DNA of 64,000 nucleotides from Bog-473 sp963834405 (GCA_963834405.1 CAWIBX010000001.1:310001-374000); one strand, 5' to 3'. Positions 1 through 8,872 are shown, counted from the stretch's first letter. A program made the numbers and translations. Notes: generated by a model from the sequence alone, not told the origin.

Positions 1-1
1 C

Positions 2-202
2 GAGCTCGGCCGGCGCGCCCGCCTCCGGCGACGGCCCGCTCCCGCTGCCCTGCCCGGCGCCGCGGCGGACGGTCCGCCCTCGGGCTGGTATCCCGATCCG
101 TCGGGACGGCATGAGCAGCGGTACTGGCACGACGGCCGCTGGACCGAGCAGGTCGCGGACGGGGGGCGCCGCCGCGCCGAGGCGGTGCCTACGCAGCCGT
201 GA
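2..202 (+). CDS. DUF2510-domain protein, C-terminal end (5' truncated)
   Basis: The window opens inside this reading frame, which ends in TGA at 200-202. The last part reads SGWYPDPSGRHEQRYWHDG followed by RWTEQV, the signature of DUF2510, a short Trp/Tyr-rich domain common at the ends of actinobacterial membrane and stress proteins. The visible N-terminal portion is Pro/Ala/Arg-rich linker. The start and the rest of the protein lie outside the window, so the overall function cannot be given. Its end overlaps the convergent P450 gene by 14 bases. Confidence 0.7.
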   Translation, partial: ELGRRARLRRRPAPAALPGAAADGPPSGWYPDPSGRHEQRYWHDGRWTEQVADGGRRRAEAVPTQP

Positions 203-1409
203 AACGCAGGGGGAAGTGCTCTATGGAGCGGATGGCGGGCGTGTAGACGAGCGTGTGCCCCGGTTCGACCTCGTAGTCGGGGATGCGCCTGTGCCACTCG
301 CGCAGCGCCACGCGCAGCTCCATCCGGGCCAGGTGCGATCCGAGACAGCGGTGGATGCCGCCTCCGAAGGCGATGTGCCGGTTGACCTCGCGGTCGAAGC
401 GGACCTCGTCCGCGTCCGGGAACTCCGACTCGTCGGTGTTGGCGGAGCCGATCAAGACCGAAACCTGGTCACCCTTGTGCACCGGGCACCCCCCGAGCTC
501 CGTATCCGCCACGGCGACGCGGGCGATGCCCATCACCGGCGTCTCCCAGCGCAGCAGCTCCTCGATGGCATTGGGGATCCGTGCCGGGTCTTCTGCGATC
601 TGGCGCCGATGTTCGGGGTGCTGGGCCAGGAAGGCCATCATGCAATCGAGCGTGGCGGTCACGGTGTCGAGGCCGGCGATGAGGAACAGGAAGCAGATGT
701 CCAGGATGTCGTTGCGGGTGAGACGGTCGCCGTCCACCTCCGCGTCGAGGAAGTGGGACAGGAGGTCGTCCTTGCGCTCGATCTCGCGCTGGTCCAGGAC
801 CTTGTTGAAGTAGTCGTACACCGAGTCTGCGATCTGCTTCTGGTAGGCGCGGACCTCCCTCGTCCCGTAGCGTTTCTTCGTCACGTGGTCGGGCCGGATG
901 ATGCCGTCTTTCATGGTGAGGAACGTGTCCAGTTCCTCGAGCGGGAGGCCGAGCAGCGTGAGGAACACCTGCGAGGGGAAGGGCACCGAGAATTGCTTGG
1001 CGAAGTCGACCTCCCCGTCGCCGATGAACTGATCGATGAGGTGGTTGACCAGGCTGGAGACCTCGTCGTCCATGGCCGCCATCTTGCGGGGCGCGAAGAT
1101 CGGGTCAAGTAACTTGCGGAACTTCTTGTGGTCCGGGGGATCGATCTGCAGGGGGATCAGGGGTCGATGGTTCTGGAGGTCGACCGCGTCCATGTTGGAG
1201 GAGAAGACGTCCGGGTGGCGCAGGGCCTCCATGATGTCCTCCATCCGGGTGAGCACGACACCAGGCCCGGTCGGCATGTCGATCCGCATGACCGGCGCGT
1301 CGTCCCGCAGGAGCTTGAACATCGGCTGGGGGTTGCGTGCCATCTCGGGATCCATGGACGCGAACGGATTCTCCTCGTACGCGGACTCTTCGGCTTCTGC
1401 GGTGTCCAT
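189..1409 (-). CDS. cytochrome P450
   Basis: A bacterial class I P450 of 406 residues, the usual size for soluble actinobacterial CYPs that hydroxylate a lipid, terpenoid or xenobiotic using ferredoxin partners. The I-helix oxygen-activation motif AGLDT, the K-helix ExxR (EELLR) and the heme-ligand loop FGGGIHRCLG (Cys about residue 355) are all present. ATG at 1409 is preferred over upstream starts because GGGAGGGG lies just before it and the protein then begins like other CYPs. It starts 16 bases after the TetR gene, so the two probably form one transcript. No redox partner is encoded next to it. The substrate cannot be told from the sequence. Confidence 0.93.
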   Translation of the reverse strand: MDTAEAEESAYEENPFASMDPEMARNPQPMFKLLRDDAPVMRIDMPTGPGVVLTRMEDIMEALRHPDVFSSNMDAVDLQNHRPLIPLQIDPPDHKKFRKLLDPIFAPRKMAAMDDEVSSLVNHLIDQFIGDGEVDFAKQFSVPFPSQVFLTLLGLPLEELDTFLTMKDGIIRPDHVTKKRYGTREVRAYQKQIADSVYDYFNKVLDQREIERKDDLLSHFLDAEVDGDRLTRNDILDICFLFLIAGLDTVTATLDCMMAFLAQHPEHRRQIAEDPARIPNAIEELLRWETPVMGIARVAVADTELGGCPVHKGDQVSVLIGSANTDESEFPDADEVRFDREVNRHIAFGGGIHRCLGSHLARMELRVALREWHRRIPDYEVEPGHTLVYTPAIRSIEHFPLRFTAA

Positions 1410-1425
1410 TTGCCCCTCCCTTGGG

Positions 1426-2034
1426 TCAATCCGGAGTGATTTCGAGGACGCGGTTGATGGAGCGGACGAGGGTGCGCTCGTCCGATTCGGGGATGATCCA
1501 GCTCGAGGCGAACAGACGGACGATGAGGTCCGCCAGCTGATCCCGGTCGAGGTCCCCGCGCTTGACCGCCGGCACCGAATCGAGCGCGTCACCCAGGCGC
1601 AGGATGAGCTCGCCGCGCAGCGAGGGCAGGTGGTCGAGCAGGTAGCTCAGCACGAACCCCGGCTCGGACTCGAAGAGCGAGCGGGCCGAGTGCGACCGGA
1701 TGAATTCGAACGCGTAGGCCAGGAACGCGCTGATGCGCTCCTCGGGCTCCGTGACGGACGCCAGCACCTCGTCGGCCCCGTTGCTGAAGCGCTGCTCGTC
1801 GAAGTCGGCCGCGGCGGCGAGGACGTGATCCCTGCTCGGGAAATAGCGGTAGAGCGTGCCCCGCGAGACGCCGGCCGCCTCGGCGATCTCCTGCATGCCG
1901 AGGCGACGGACACCCCGCCGCCCGATCAGGCCGAGGGCCGCAGTCAGGATGCGGGTCTCAGTGGGGCTGAAGGTACGCGCGTTGCGTTCCGACGCCGCAG
2001 ACAATTTTTCTTGAGGCGGCAGCGTCAGCGTCAT
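1426..2034 (-). CDS. TetR/AcrR-family regulator
   Basis: A 202-residue regulator with an N-terminal helix-turn-helix containing GVSRGTLYRYFPSRDHVL (about residues 56-73), the TetR_N hallmark, and an all-helical ligand/dimer domain behind it. It is the first gene of a two-gene transcript with the P450, so the likely arrangement is autoregulation with ligand-dependent control of the P450. A perfect inverted repeat (2048-2071) sits immediately upstream of its start. The ligand is unknown. Confidence 0.92.
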   Translation of the reverse strand: MTLTLPPQEKLSAASERNARTFSPTETRILTAALGLIGRRGVRRLGMQEIAEAAGVSRGTLYRYFPSRDHVLAAAADFDEQRFSNGADEVLASVTEPEERISAFLAYAFEFIRSHSARSLFESEPGFVLSYLLDHLPSLRGELILRLGDALDSVPAVKRGDLDRDQLADLIVRLFASSWIIPESDERTLVRSINRVLEITPD

Positions 2035-2047
2035 TGCGATACATATT

Positions 2048-2071
2048 AGACAGAATCTGTTCTATCTGTCT
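2048..2071. promoter_or_regulatory. candidate TetR operator (AGACAGA-N10-TCTGTCT)
   Basis: Perfect 7-base arms AGACAGA and TCTGTCT are separated by ten bases, 13 bases upstream of the TetR start codon and in an AT-richer patch than its surroundings. Position and symmetry fit an operator for the adjacent TetR protein. Assignment of the binding protein is inference. Confidence 0.55.
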
Positions 2072-2226
2072 CCTGCTGGTCGTGCAGCTACTCCGACCAG
2101 GGACTACGTCGAGCTCAGCCGCTACGACGCGCTGGTGGTGGTTGTCGTCTTCGAGGTCGGCGGCAGGTCCGGGACGGAGAACTCAAAGGCCGCATTGGCC
2201 GGCGGGCCGGCGGGGCCCTCGACGGG

Positions 2227-4722
2227 TCAAGCTCTCGACCTGACCCGCCAACGCCGGAACGCCGGCACGACGAAGAGCACCACGAGCGCGATGAGGCCCA
2301 CCAGCGTGAGGAACTGCCCGAGGTTGTTGGCGGCTGAACGGCCGTACGTCAGCGTCACGTCGTGGCTCGTCGGCACCACGACCATCAGGTTCGGGGTGAC
2401 CCGCCAGGGCCCGTCGGCCCCGCTGGCGTGCCAGTTGGGGAAGTAGGACACCTTCACCAGCACGGGGGTTCCGGTCCGCGACACATGGAAGCTGATGGAC
2501 GTATCGGTCTGTTTGATCGCCGACACGTGCGTCGTCGGCACATGCTTGGCCGTCTCGTGGACGTCGTTCACCGGCGTGTGCGGCCATGACGGCGGACCGG
2601 ATTGTGCGAGCTCGACGTTCCACCGCGAGGGGTTGTCGTACCATTGCAACGACACCCCGGGCTGGTTCGCTGGCCCGATCCATCCGTTGGGCGCGGGATT
2701 CACGCCCGAGAGCACTACCGGGTCGTTCTGCAGTGGCGTGACGAGCGACGAGTTCTTGACCAGGTAGATGTCCCAGGTCGTGTGGGTGATGCCGTTGTAG
2801 TCGTACGTCCACGGCCCGGTTTGCGCGATGAGCTTCAGGTCGGGATCGGCGTTGGCCTGTTGCTCGATCGTTGGCGTCTCCGCCATGAAGTACTTGACCC
2901 CAAGAAGCTGCAGGTGCTTGACGCCGAGCGCCACATTGCCCTGCGTCTGTGCGTACGGAAGGCCCACCTCGGGCTCGGACGGACCTTCGGAAAGCTCCGC
3001 CTGGTTGATGAAGTGGTACGGCGTCGTGGCCGAGGACTCGAAGAGCAGCCCCTCCATGGAGTCGATGCACCCGTTCGTCCAGTACGGCAGGAGCATGAGC
3101 GCCTCTGGAGTGCCGAACCGGTTCTCGCTGTCGCTGTACTCCCACATCTCGCGCCCGCAGCCGTACTTCGTGCTGACACGTTCCATGGTCTGGATGATGG
3201 CGCGGTACTCGGGGTATGAAGACTGCCCCTCGTAGCCTGTGTAGTTGTACGACGACCAGTTCGTCACCTGGTTGGCGCCCAGGGTGACCGGCAAGGACGA
3301 CGCCGAGACGATGAAGGGCGGCGTTACGGTCGCCATGACGAGGAGCAGGCCGAGGACCGATCCCCCAACGGCGGCGGGAGCCCAGCGCGCGACCGGAGGA
3401 TGGCGCGGGGTGAACACGTAACCCGCCTCCGCGGCCAAATCACCCGGGCCCCGCGGCTCCTCCCACGGCCGGTGCGGGGGCGGACCCCCCGCCCACGTTG
3501 CCGTCATCGTCGCCTCTCGCCAGGTCCGGTCGCGCATCCGGCGCCACCACGCCGCCACGGCGATGCAGATAGTGCCGAAAGCCCATGCGGCCATCAGGTA
3601 GACCGAGATGAACCACAGCGGCAGGAACCGGACGTTGTACAGGCTGCCCTGAGGATCGAACGTGACGGCCAGCGCGAAGCCGATGCCGAGGATCGAAACC
3701 GTCAGCCCGAACCGGCTGCGGAGGAACAGTGCGGCCACCACCCCGACGCCGGCGAGGACGAGGGCCCAGACGTCCGCCTCCGGGAAGAATTGCGCCAGCG
3801 TGTTGACGTTTATGTACCCCATGGAGGTGGCGTAGGTCCGGTCCAGACCGAAGGGGACGAGCCACCACGCCGTGAGCATCAGGCCGATCACCACCGTTGA
3901 CGCCGCCCGCCACAGAACCTGCGTCCGCGGCGTCTGCTTGACCGCCTCCCGGTCGTGCCACAGCCGCAAGCGGTCGTCGCCGATGCCCCAGCGGACCGGC
4001 AACAGCTCAATGACGGTGAGGATGGCGGCACCGGCCAACGCGTAGAGCCCGCCGACGATGTGCGACAGCACGGTCAGCGCGAGCACCAGGGCGGCCCACC
4101 CGCGGTAGCGCCCCTCCCGGATGGCGCAGGCGAACAACCCGAGGAAGAGCAGGGACAGCGCAAGGCTGAGCGAGTAGGCGTATTCCCCCGCCAGCGTCGA
4201 GAAGAGGTTGCCACCGAGGATGGTGAACGTCGGGTCGAAGAGGAACGGCAGCGTCGCCGCGGCCAAGATGGTGGGAATGGGTGGGCGCAGGCGGAAGAAC
4301 CGGCCGCAGGCCCACGCCGTGATCGGGAGGAGAACCGAGCCCAGGATCGTCATCAGCTTGAAGGCGATGTCGTAGGGGATGACCCAGCTGCCGACGGCGA
4401 TGAAGAGGTCGGGCAGAGTGAAGTAGAAGGTGTAGAGCGGCATCCCGTCGTACCACCCGGGGTACCACCCCGTGATGTGTCCGTGAGCCAGCATCGACCG
4501 GAGGTACAGGGGCATCGCGATGTGCGAGCCGGTGTCACCGCCCGTGGTCGTCGTGTCCGAAAAGAGGAGAGAGGGGTGCAGCTGCGAGAGCGTGACCACA
4601 ATGACCGACAGGATCGTGATCACCGTGATGGCACCGGGTACCCACCACCACTGCCCGCGGGCGGGCTGCGCACCTTCGGGAGGTGACACCTCGGAACGCG
4701 TGTCGTCCTGAACGCCGACCAT
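2227..4722 (-). CDS. large polytopic membrane protein, GT-C / PTPS-related type
   Basis: An 831-residue membrane protein. One TM segment (about residues 28-48) is followed by a loop with GGDTGSH, roughly ten further hydrophobic segments to about residue 460, a large C-terminal extracytoplasmic domain (about 470-790), and a last TM helix before a basic tail (RRWRVRSRA). This layout matches actinobacterial '6-pyruvoyl-tetrahydropterin synthase-related' membrane proteins, which resemble GT-C glycosyltransferases that use polyprenyl-phosphate sugars; the acidic residue in the first loop is where GT-C enzymes keep catalytic Asp/Glu. A role in cell-envelope glycan assembly is inferred. The gene is monocistronic, with about 190 bases on the 3' side before the TetR gene. 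Confidence 0.75.
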   Translation of the reverse strand: MVGVQDDTRSEVSPPEGAQPARGQWWWVPGAITVITILSVIVVTLSQLHPSLLFSDTTTTGGDTGSHIAMPLYLRSMLAHGHITGWYPGWYDGMPLYTFYFTLPDLFIAVGSWVIPYDIAFKLMTILGSVLLPITAWACGRFFRLRPPIPTILAAATLPFLFDPTFTILGGNLFSTLAGEYAYSLSLALSLLFLGLFACAIREGRYRGWAALVLALTVLSHIVGGLYALAGAAILTVIELLPVRWGIGDDRLRLWHDREAVKQTPRTQVLWRAASTVVIGLMLTAWWLVPFGLDRTYATSMGYINVNTLAQFFPEADVWALVLAGVGVVAALFLRSRFGLTVSILGIGFALAVTFDPQGSLYNVRFLPLWFISVYLMAAWAFGTICIAVAAWWRRMRDRTWREATMTATWAGGPPPHRPWEEPRGPGDLAAEAGYVFTPRHPPVARWAPAAVGGSVLGLLLVMATVTPPFIVSASSLPVTLGANQVTNWSSYNYTGYEGQSSYPEYRAIIQTMERVSTKYGCGREMWEYSDSENRFGTPEALMLLPYWTNGCIDSMEGLLFESSATTPYHFINQAELSEGPSEPEVGLPYAQTQGNVALGVKHLQLLGVKYFMAETPTIEQQANADPDLKLIAQTGPWTYDYNGITHTTWDIYLVKNSSLVTPLQNDPVVLSGVNPAPNGWIGPANQPGVSLQWYDNPSRWNVELAQSGPPSWPHTPVNDVHETAKHVPTTHVSAIKQTDTSISFHVSRTGTPVLVKVSYFPNWHASGADGPWRVTPNLMVVVPTSHDVTLTYGRSAANNLGQFLTLVGLIALVVLFVVPAFRRWRVRSRA

Positions 4723-4930
4723 CGACCCGCCGGCGCTCAGGAACCGATGACCGAGTGCGAAGCCGCCCGGTTCACCCCTCGCCGTTCACTGGCGCCGCTG
4801 GGCCACATGCGGGCCAAGGATACCGGCCGCACTTTGGCCGGAGGTCTCGCCCCGACGGGGTGAAGCGGGACCCGGAAACTCCCGAAAGCTGCCGTCTAGC
4901 AGGAAGGGGAGGAGCCTGGGGGCGCCGGCG

Positions 4931-5236
4931 TCACCCCGTCCGGGCTTGGGGCTGGGAACGGATCACCGGCCCCTGCGGCTGGCTCCGGAGCAAGGGATAG
5001 AAGACGGGCGGGATGTCGTCCACCGCGGGATCTGGTGCAAAGAGGGCGTCGATCCTCCGGGCTGCCCTGCGCAATTGGTTGCGCAGCTGTAGTCGGCGCG
5101 ACGCGCCGTTTTGCGCGTCCAAGTAATACGCAAGCCCGAATCCAATCGCCGAAGCAAAGATGCGGCCGGACGTTCGCTTCGCTCTCCGTGCACGCCGAGA
5201 GGCTGCTTTGACCAACTCCCGCCGTTCGATGTCCAT
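4931..5236 (-). CDS. small single-TM protein (YtxH-like)
   Basis: A 101-residue protein starting MDIERRELVKAAS, with a basic N-terminus, one short hydrophobic segment (IFASAIGFGLAYYLD) and then NGASRRLQLRNQLRRAARR. The pattern of a glycine-rich TM followed by YLD and an Arg-rich amphipathic helix is typical of small actinobacterial YtxH-like stress proteins. The ATG at 5236 has GGGAGG in front. Function unknown. A longer upstream start is possible but has no ribosome binding site. Confidence 0.65.
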   Translation of the reverse strand: MDIERRELVKAASRRARRAKRTSGRIFASAIGFGLAYYLDAQNGASRRLQLRNQLRRAARRIDALFAPDPAVDDIPPVFYPLLRSQPQGPVIRSQPQARTG

Positions 5237-5577
5237 GCCGAAGCCTCCCGGTGATGCCCTACCCGGGTTTTTCCTGCATAAACCACCCATTAAAGGCTGG
5301 TCCGAAAAGGGGGTTCGGCTGCTCTGTGCAATGACCTCTTAATTGGAACTGCTTAATCCGCACGTCGGTCAGGTACGTTGCGGGCGCCTGCTGCGGCAAC
5401 CAAACGCGTCTGCATTGCGGGTATGTGAGCCCACCATGGTGGGCGTGACCTGCTGGTCCCGAGCCCGGACGTGCAAAGCGGCACCCTCGCCATAGGGTGC
5501 CGCTTCGCAAAACCTCGGCCCAGGTGCCTGACCGGGTCGCTACCGCCTGAGATTCAGGCCCGCCACGTCCGCCTCGA
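5237..5577. other. intergenic region with a palindrome and a terminator-like hairpin
   Basis: No gene was recognised in this 340-base stretch. It holds a perfect 16-base palindrome, GCCCACCATGGTGGGC (5429-5444), and a strong hairpin (5476-5505). The surrounding sequence is less GC-rich than the coding parts and gives no convincing frame on either strand. Confidence 0.6.
5476..5505 (-). terminator. 12-bp stem hairpin downstream of the SHOCT gene
   Basis: AAGCGGCACCCT pairs perfectly with AGGGTGCCGCTT around a six-base loop. It lies about 70 bases past the stop of the SHOCT gene, which is read leftwards. There is no U-run, as is usual for actinobacterial terminators, so it is assigned by stem strength and position. 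Confidence 0.6.
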
Positions 5578-5868
5578 CTACATCTGCGCCAGGATCTTCG
5601 CCTTCTGGTCGCTGAATTCCTGTTCGGTCAGGATGCCCTGATCCTTGAGCTCTGCGAGCTTCTTGAGCTGGTCCATGGGGTCGTCGCCGGCCGGCGCGGC
5701 CTCGGCCGGCTGCTGCGCGGCCATCTGCTGCTCGTAGGCCGCCTGGTCCTTGTCGGCCATCCTCGCGTTCTGCCGTCGGGACACGCGCCCGCTTACCGCG
5801 GTCGCGGTCCCGGCGATGACCGCCGTCCTCCCAACGGTGCGGAGCACCGGACGTCGTCCTAGTGGCAT
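5578..5868 (-). CDS. SHOCT-domain protein
   Basis: A 96-residue protein. The N-terminal third has Arg-rich ends around a short hydrophobic stretch (TAVIAGTATAVSG). A Gln/Ala-rich linker follows, then a C-terminal SHOCT domain: DQLKKLAELKDQGILTEQEF followed by KAKIL. SHOCT is a short helical oligomerisation or interaction module found at protein ends. AAGGAGA precedes the ATG. It is the last of three leftward genes (PLDc_N-SHOCT, DUF6325, this one) with gaps of 47-58 bases, probably one operon. It is one of four SHOCT proteins in the first 21 kb. Confidence 0.85.
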   Translation of the reverse strand: MPLGRRPVLRTVGRTAVIAGTATAVSGRVSRRQNARMADKDQAAYEQQMAAQQPAEAAPAGDDPMDQLKKLAELKDQGILTEQEFSDQKAKILAQM

Positions 5869-5926
5869 TAGCTGCGTCTCCTTTTCCCTGTGTCCTCGTC
5901 TCTTGTCCGCGTGTCCGAGTCCGTCG

Positions 5927-6358
5927 TCACGCGGTCTTGAGCGCTTCGGCGAGTTCCACCAACGCGGACTCGATCAGCTCGCGCGGGATGCGCGCCGTTT
6001 CTATCACCACGCCTCCGGCTTCTTGCACCGCCTCCACGAAGCCGCGCGCCCACAGGTCCTCCCACACGATGATCAGCGCGGAGTTCCCCTCCGGCAGCCC
6101 CTGGGCCACGTGGTCGAGATCCTCGGCGTTGACCAGGCCGCCCACTTCGCCCTCGAGCTCGCCGAAGGGGACGAGCTCGTCCATCTGGTCGAACTCGAGG
6201 CTGATGGTGTCACCCGCCTCGTCCTTGGCCACGAACACGAGGTCGAGGATGCGCACCGTGCCGTTGGCGATCAGCGTCTCCACCTCCGGCACGATCTTCC
6301 CGGTGAACCGATTCCCCGGAAATGCGATGACCGTGTAGCTGACCGGTCCAATCGTCAT
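5927..6358 (-). CDS. DUF6325 (DUF1269-like) protein
   Basis: A 143-residue soluble protein beginning MTIGPVSYTVIAFPGNRFTG with the later stretches EFDQMDELVPFGEL, GNSALIIVWEDLWARGF and ETARIPRELIESAL. This is the layout of DUF6325, formerly part of DUF1269: an alpha/beta family with GxG-type turns, abundant in actinobacterial stress operons and of unknown biochemical role. A strong ribosome binding site (GGGAGGAG) precedes the start. It sits between two SHOCT genes in the same direction. Confidence 0.8.
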   Translation of the reverse strand: MTIGPVSYTVIAFPGNRFTGKIVPEVETLIANGTVRILDLVFVAKDEAGDTISLEFDQMDELVPFGELEGEVGGLVNAEDLDHVAQGLPEGNSALIIVWEDLWARGFVEAVQEAGGVVIETARIPRELIESALVELAEALKTA

Positions 6359-6405
6359 GAGCGCTCCTCCCTGGTCTTTCTCATGTGTACTCCGCGATCA
6401 GAGGC

Positions 6406-6801
6406 CTAGGCCAGCAGCTTCGCCTTCTGCGCGTCGAATTCCGTGTCGGTGATGACACCTTGCGACTTGAGGTCCGCCAGCTTCTGGAGCTGCGAGGCGG
6501 TGTCGTCACCGCCCCCGGCGGTCTGGCGCACGTACGAGTCGAATGCCGCTTGCTGGTCGGCGGCCTCCTGGGCGGCCCGCTCGTGCATCTTGCCGCCCCG
6601 GGCGATCAGGTACACGAAGACACCGAGGAACGGCAGGATGATGATGAAGATGGCCCAGAGCGCCTTGCCCCAGCCACCCATGTCGCGGCTGCGGAAGATG
6701 TCCACGAACACCATGATCAGCAGCCAGATCCAGATGATGAAGAGGAAGAAGTACAGCATCGTCAGGAACGCATCGAGAATGGGGTAATTCGTGGCAATCA
6801 T
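6406..6801 (-). CDS. PLDc_N membrane domain plus SHOCT protein (copy 1)
   Basis: A 131-residue membrane protein. Two TM helices (about residues 9-35 and 47-66) form a PLDc_N-type (phospholipase D N-terminal / cardiolipin-synthase N) module with DIFRSRDMGGWGKALW between them. A charged linker (GGKMHERAAQEAADQQAAF) and a C-terminal SHOCT domain (QKLADLKSQGVITDTEF) follow. It has no catalytic HKD motif, so it is not a phospholipase. AAAAGGAG precedes the ATG. The protein at 19849-20250 is a near-identical paralogue. A DosR-like box lies about 140 bases upstream, suggesting control by oxygen or nitric oxide stress. Confidence 0.88.
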   Translation of the reverse strand: MIATNYPILDAFLTMLYFFLFIIWIWLLIMVFVDIFRSRDMGGWGKALWAIFIIILPFLGVFVYLIARGGKMHERAAQEAADQQAAFDSYVRQTAGGGDDTASQLQKLADLKSQGVITDTEFDAQKAKLLA

Positions 6802-6940
6802 CGAGGCTCCTTTTCTTGGAGATGTCGGCCAGCCCTTGCGTCAGGAGTGCGACAAGCGTAAGCCAAGGCCTCCCCGTCTGCCCGAGTCAGCGACGGGCGG
6901 TGTGCTGCCTTCACCATCCCACCCACTTTGGGGGGCCGGA

Positions 6941-6957
6941 TAGGGCCGAAAGTCCTC
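6941..6957 (-). promoter_or_regulatory. DosR/DevR-like box
   Basis: TAGGGCCGAAAGTCC reads GGACTTTCGGCCCTA on the other strand. It fits the mycobacterial DosR consensus GGGACTTNNGNCCCT at all but one informative position and keeps the six-base spacing between GGAC and CCC. It lies upstream of the leftward PLDc_N-SHOCT operon. The consensus is established knowledge; the assignment here is inference, since no DosR homologue is in the window. Confidence 0.55.
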
Positions 6958-7246
6958 AGGCCGAGAGCACCGCTCCCTCAGGCACAACCCAGGTGACACT
7001 CGATGATCCTTCCCCCGTGGCACCGTTTCCGATCTCGACCGCCTTGGGCGCCGACGAGCCCTGGAAGACCGCGTCGGGAACCGACGCCCCGGTGATCGGG
7101 TTGTCGACGGTGACGGCCGGCGGAGCCGTGGGTGCAGGCCGCCTTACTCCCGCACCCACATGCGCTCCGTCTCCAATAACCAGCACGAGCGCAACGGCGG
7201 AAGCCGCCGCGCCGGCGAACATCACACCCCTCCGGCGTACACCCAT
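6956..7246 (-). CDS. small exported or membrane-anchored protein
   Basis: A 96-residue protein starting MGVRRRGVMFAGAAASAVAL. A basic N-terminus and one hydrophobic segment (signal peptide or anchor) lead to a Pro/Thr/Val-rich stretch with TVDNPITGASVPDAVFQG and an ending VTWVVPEGAVLSA. ATG 7246 is chosen because AGGAGG sits eight bases upstream; starts as far as 7342 are open but lack one. No family recognised. The two boxes at 7369-7407 lie upstream. An overlapping frame on the other strand has no such features. Confidence 0.5.
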   Translation of the reverse strand: MGVRRRGVMFAGAAASAVALVLVIGDGAHVGAGVRRPAPTAPPAVTVDNPITGASVPDAVFQGSSAPKAVEIGNGATGEGSSSVTWVVPEGAVLSA

Positions 7247-7368
7247 CGGAGCCGCCTCCTCTGTCTCCCGTGAGGGAGCCGGCGCGCCCTTGCGCGTCGT
7301 GCTGGTCTCCGTTCCCCCGGATCCCATCGCTCGTGGGATCAACGATGTCAGTCCGTCGGCCCTCTCAG

Positions 7369-7407
7369 TAGGGCCGAAAGTCCAATCGTCAGAGGGCGAA
7401 AGTCCCG
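7369..7407 (-). promoter_or_regulatory. tandem DosR/DevR-like boxes
   Basis: TAGGGCCGAAAGTCCAA (7369-7385) repeats the 6941 site. GAGGGCGAAAGTCCC follows at 7392, with one base fewer in the spacer. A weaker copy of the half-site (CGGCCCT) occurs at about 7357-7363. They sit directly behind the DUF2252 stop codon and upstream of the small exported-protein gene, which is read leftwards. Confidence 0.5.
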
Positions 7408-7408
7408 C

Positions 7409-8872
7409 TCAGATCCCCTCTTCGGCGTGCAACCGCCCGTTCTTGCAGGCCTTGGCGAACGTCTCGTAGTCGCGCTCGTTCTGGTCGGCATACGTCTCGG
7501 AGAAGCGGACCAGCGCCTTCTCGAACGTCGGGTTGTTGCCCAGGTACGACGCGATGGCTATCCGGTCCCCCGAACGGGAGTGGGCGCGGGCCAGCGTGTG
7601 GGCACACAGGCCGGCGTACGCCTTCATGCCGGCGGGGATGGCGTTCTCGACGTCGACCGACCCCTTCCAGTCCTGGAGCTGGCGGACGTAGTAGTCGCGG
7701 GTGACCCCGTCCACGCCGACTGAGCGCTGCCAGCCCAAGAAGATGTCGCTGCTGGCCTGCATCAGCCGCTGGCCGGCCACGACGCGGGCGCCGTGGTTGT
7801 CGTAGCGGCTCTTCTTGGTGAAGCGCTCGAGCACCGAAGCCTCGGCTTCCTTGGCCTGTAGGAAGAGGATGTCCTCCGGCCCCTGGCCGTGCAGCAGGAC
7901 GATCCACGCTCGCGTGCCCACGCTGCCGACACCCACGACCTTCCGGGCGATCTGGCAGAAGGTGTACTTCTCCAGGAGGTGTTTGCGGTCGGTGGGCAGG
8001 GTGGAGCGGTACTTGCGCAGGATGTCGCGGAACAGGTCTTCCTGGCGCTCCACCTCCATGTCCGGCCAGAGGTCTTCGGCGGGGACGATGAGCGGCGGGT
8101 CGCTGATGATGCGGCGTTCCCCGTTCACCACGGTCGTGAGCTTGTCCAGCGCCCTCATGCTGTCCTTGGTGCGCGCCTTCTCGACCATCTTCGACGCGGT
8201 GTTGGCGATGTGCTGCGCGTCCTTGGTCTTCGTGCGGAGCGCCTCGGCCCGTATCAGCTCGACGCCGGTGTCCACTTCGACGTGGGAGTACCAGACCTGG
8301 AGGTTGGTCAGGGTCGCCATGAGGCGGACGGCCTCGCGGTAGACCCGCCCCAGGTCGAGCACCGTCTCGGTCCGGACGGCCTTGCTGAAACCCAGGTGTC
8401 GGGCTGCGATCACGAAACTGGCCGCCAGTCGCTTGACGTCCCACTCCCACGGACCCGGATGCGTCTCGTCGAAGTCGTTGCAGTCGAAGACCATGGCGCG
8501 TTCCGGCGTGCCGAAGATGCCGAAGTTGGAGAGGTGAGCATCGCCGCAGATCTGCGCGCTCAGGCCCGACCGCGGCGTTGTCGACAGGTCCGACGCCATG
8601 ATCAGCGCCGCGCCGCGGTAAAAGGTGAACGGCGAGACCAGCATGCGGCCGTAGCGGATGGGGACCAGCTCGGGGACGCGGGTCTTGGCCTGCTCCTCCA
8701 GGAGCGCCACCGGGTCGGGGCGCTCGGGCCAGGGCCTGAACTCGGCCTGGCTGTCCCGGGGCACCTTCGCCCGTGCGTCCTTGCCCTTGGCCTTGCTCTC
8801 GGCCTCGCTCAAGTGGGGGACGGCCTTCGGGATGGGGATCTCGGCGATGGGGACCGCCTTGTCCATAGCCAT
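7409..8872 (-). CDS. DUF2252 protein (kinase-like fold)
   Basis: A 487-residue soluble protein of DUF2252, a family with a protein-kinase-like fold. Recognisable blocks are the start of the conserved core (RYGRMLVSPFTFYRGAALIM), GDAHLSNFGIF resembling a kinase catalytic loop (HxxN), FDCNDFDET resembling the metal-binding Asp segment, and a C-terminal SYLGNNPTFEKAL. The substrate is unknown. ATG 8872 has GGGAGGAGG upstream. It is divergent from the membrane protein at 9118, so the 245-base gap holds both promoters. Confidence 0.88.
   Translation of the reverse strand: MAMDKAVPIAEIPIPKAVPHLSEAESKAKGKDARAKVPRDSQAEFRPWPERPDPVALLEEQAKTRVPELVPIRYGRMLVSPFTFYRGAALIMASDLSTTPRSGLSAQICGDAHLSNFGIFGTPERAMVFDCNDFDETHPGPWEWDVKRLAASFVIAARHLGFSKAVRTETVLDLGRVYREAVRLMATLTNLQVWYSHVEVDTGVELIRAEALRTKTKDAQHIANTASKMVEKARTKDSMRALDKLTTVVNGERRIISDPPLIVPAEDLWPDMEVERQEDLFRDILRKYRSTLPTDRKHLLEKYTFCQIARKVVGVGSVGTRAWIVLLHGQGPEDILFLQAKEAEASVLERFTKKSRYDNHGARVVAGQRLMQASSDIFLGWQRSVGVDGVTRDYYVRQLQDWKGSVDVENAIPAGMKAYAGLCAHTLARAHSRSGDRIAIASYLGNNPTFEKALVRFSETYADQNERDYETFAKACKNGRLHAEEGI

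Noticed and set aside
7392..7407. GAGGGCGAAAGTCCC as a full DosR-like site on its own
   Set aside because: One base short in the spacer; kept only as part of the tandem pair with 7369-7385.
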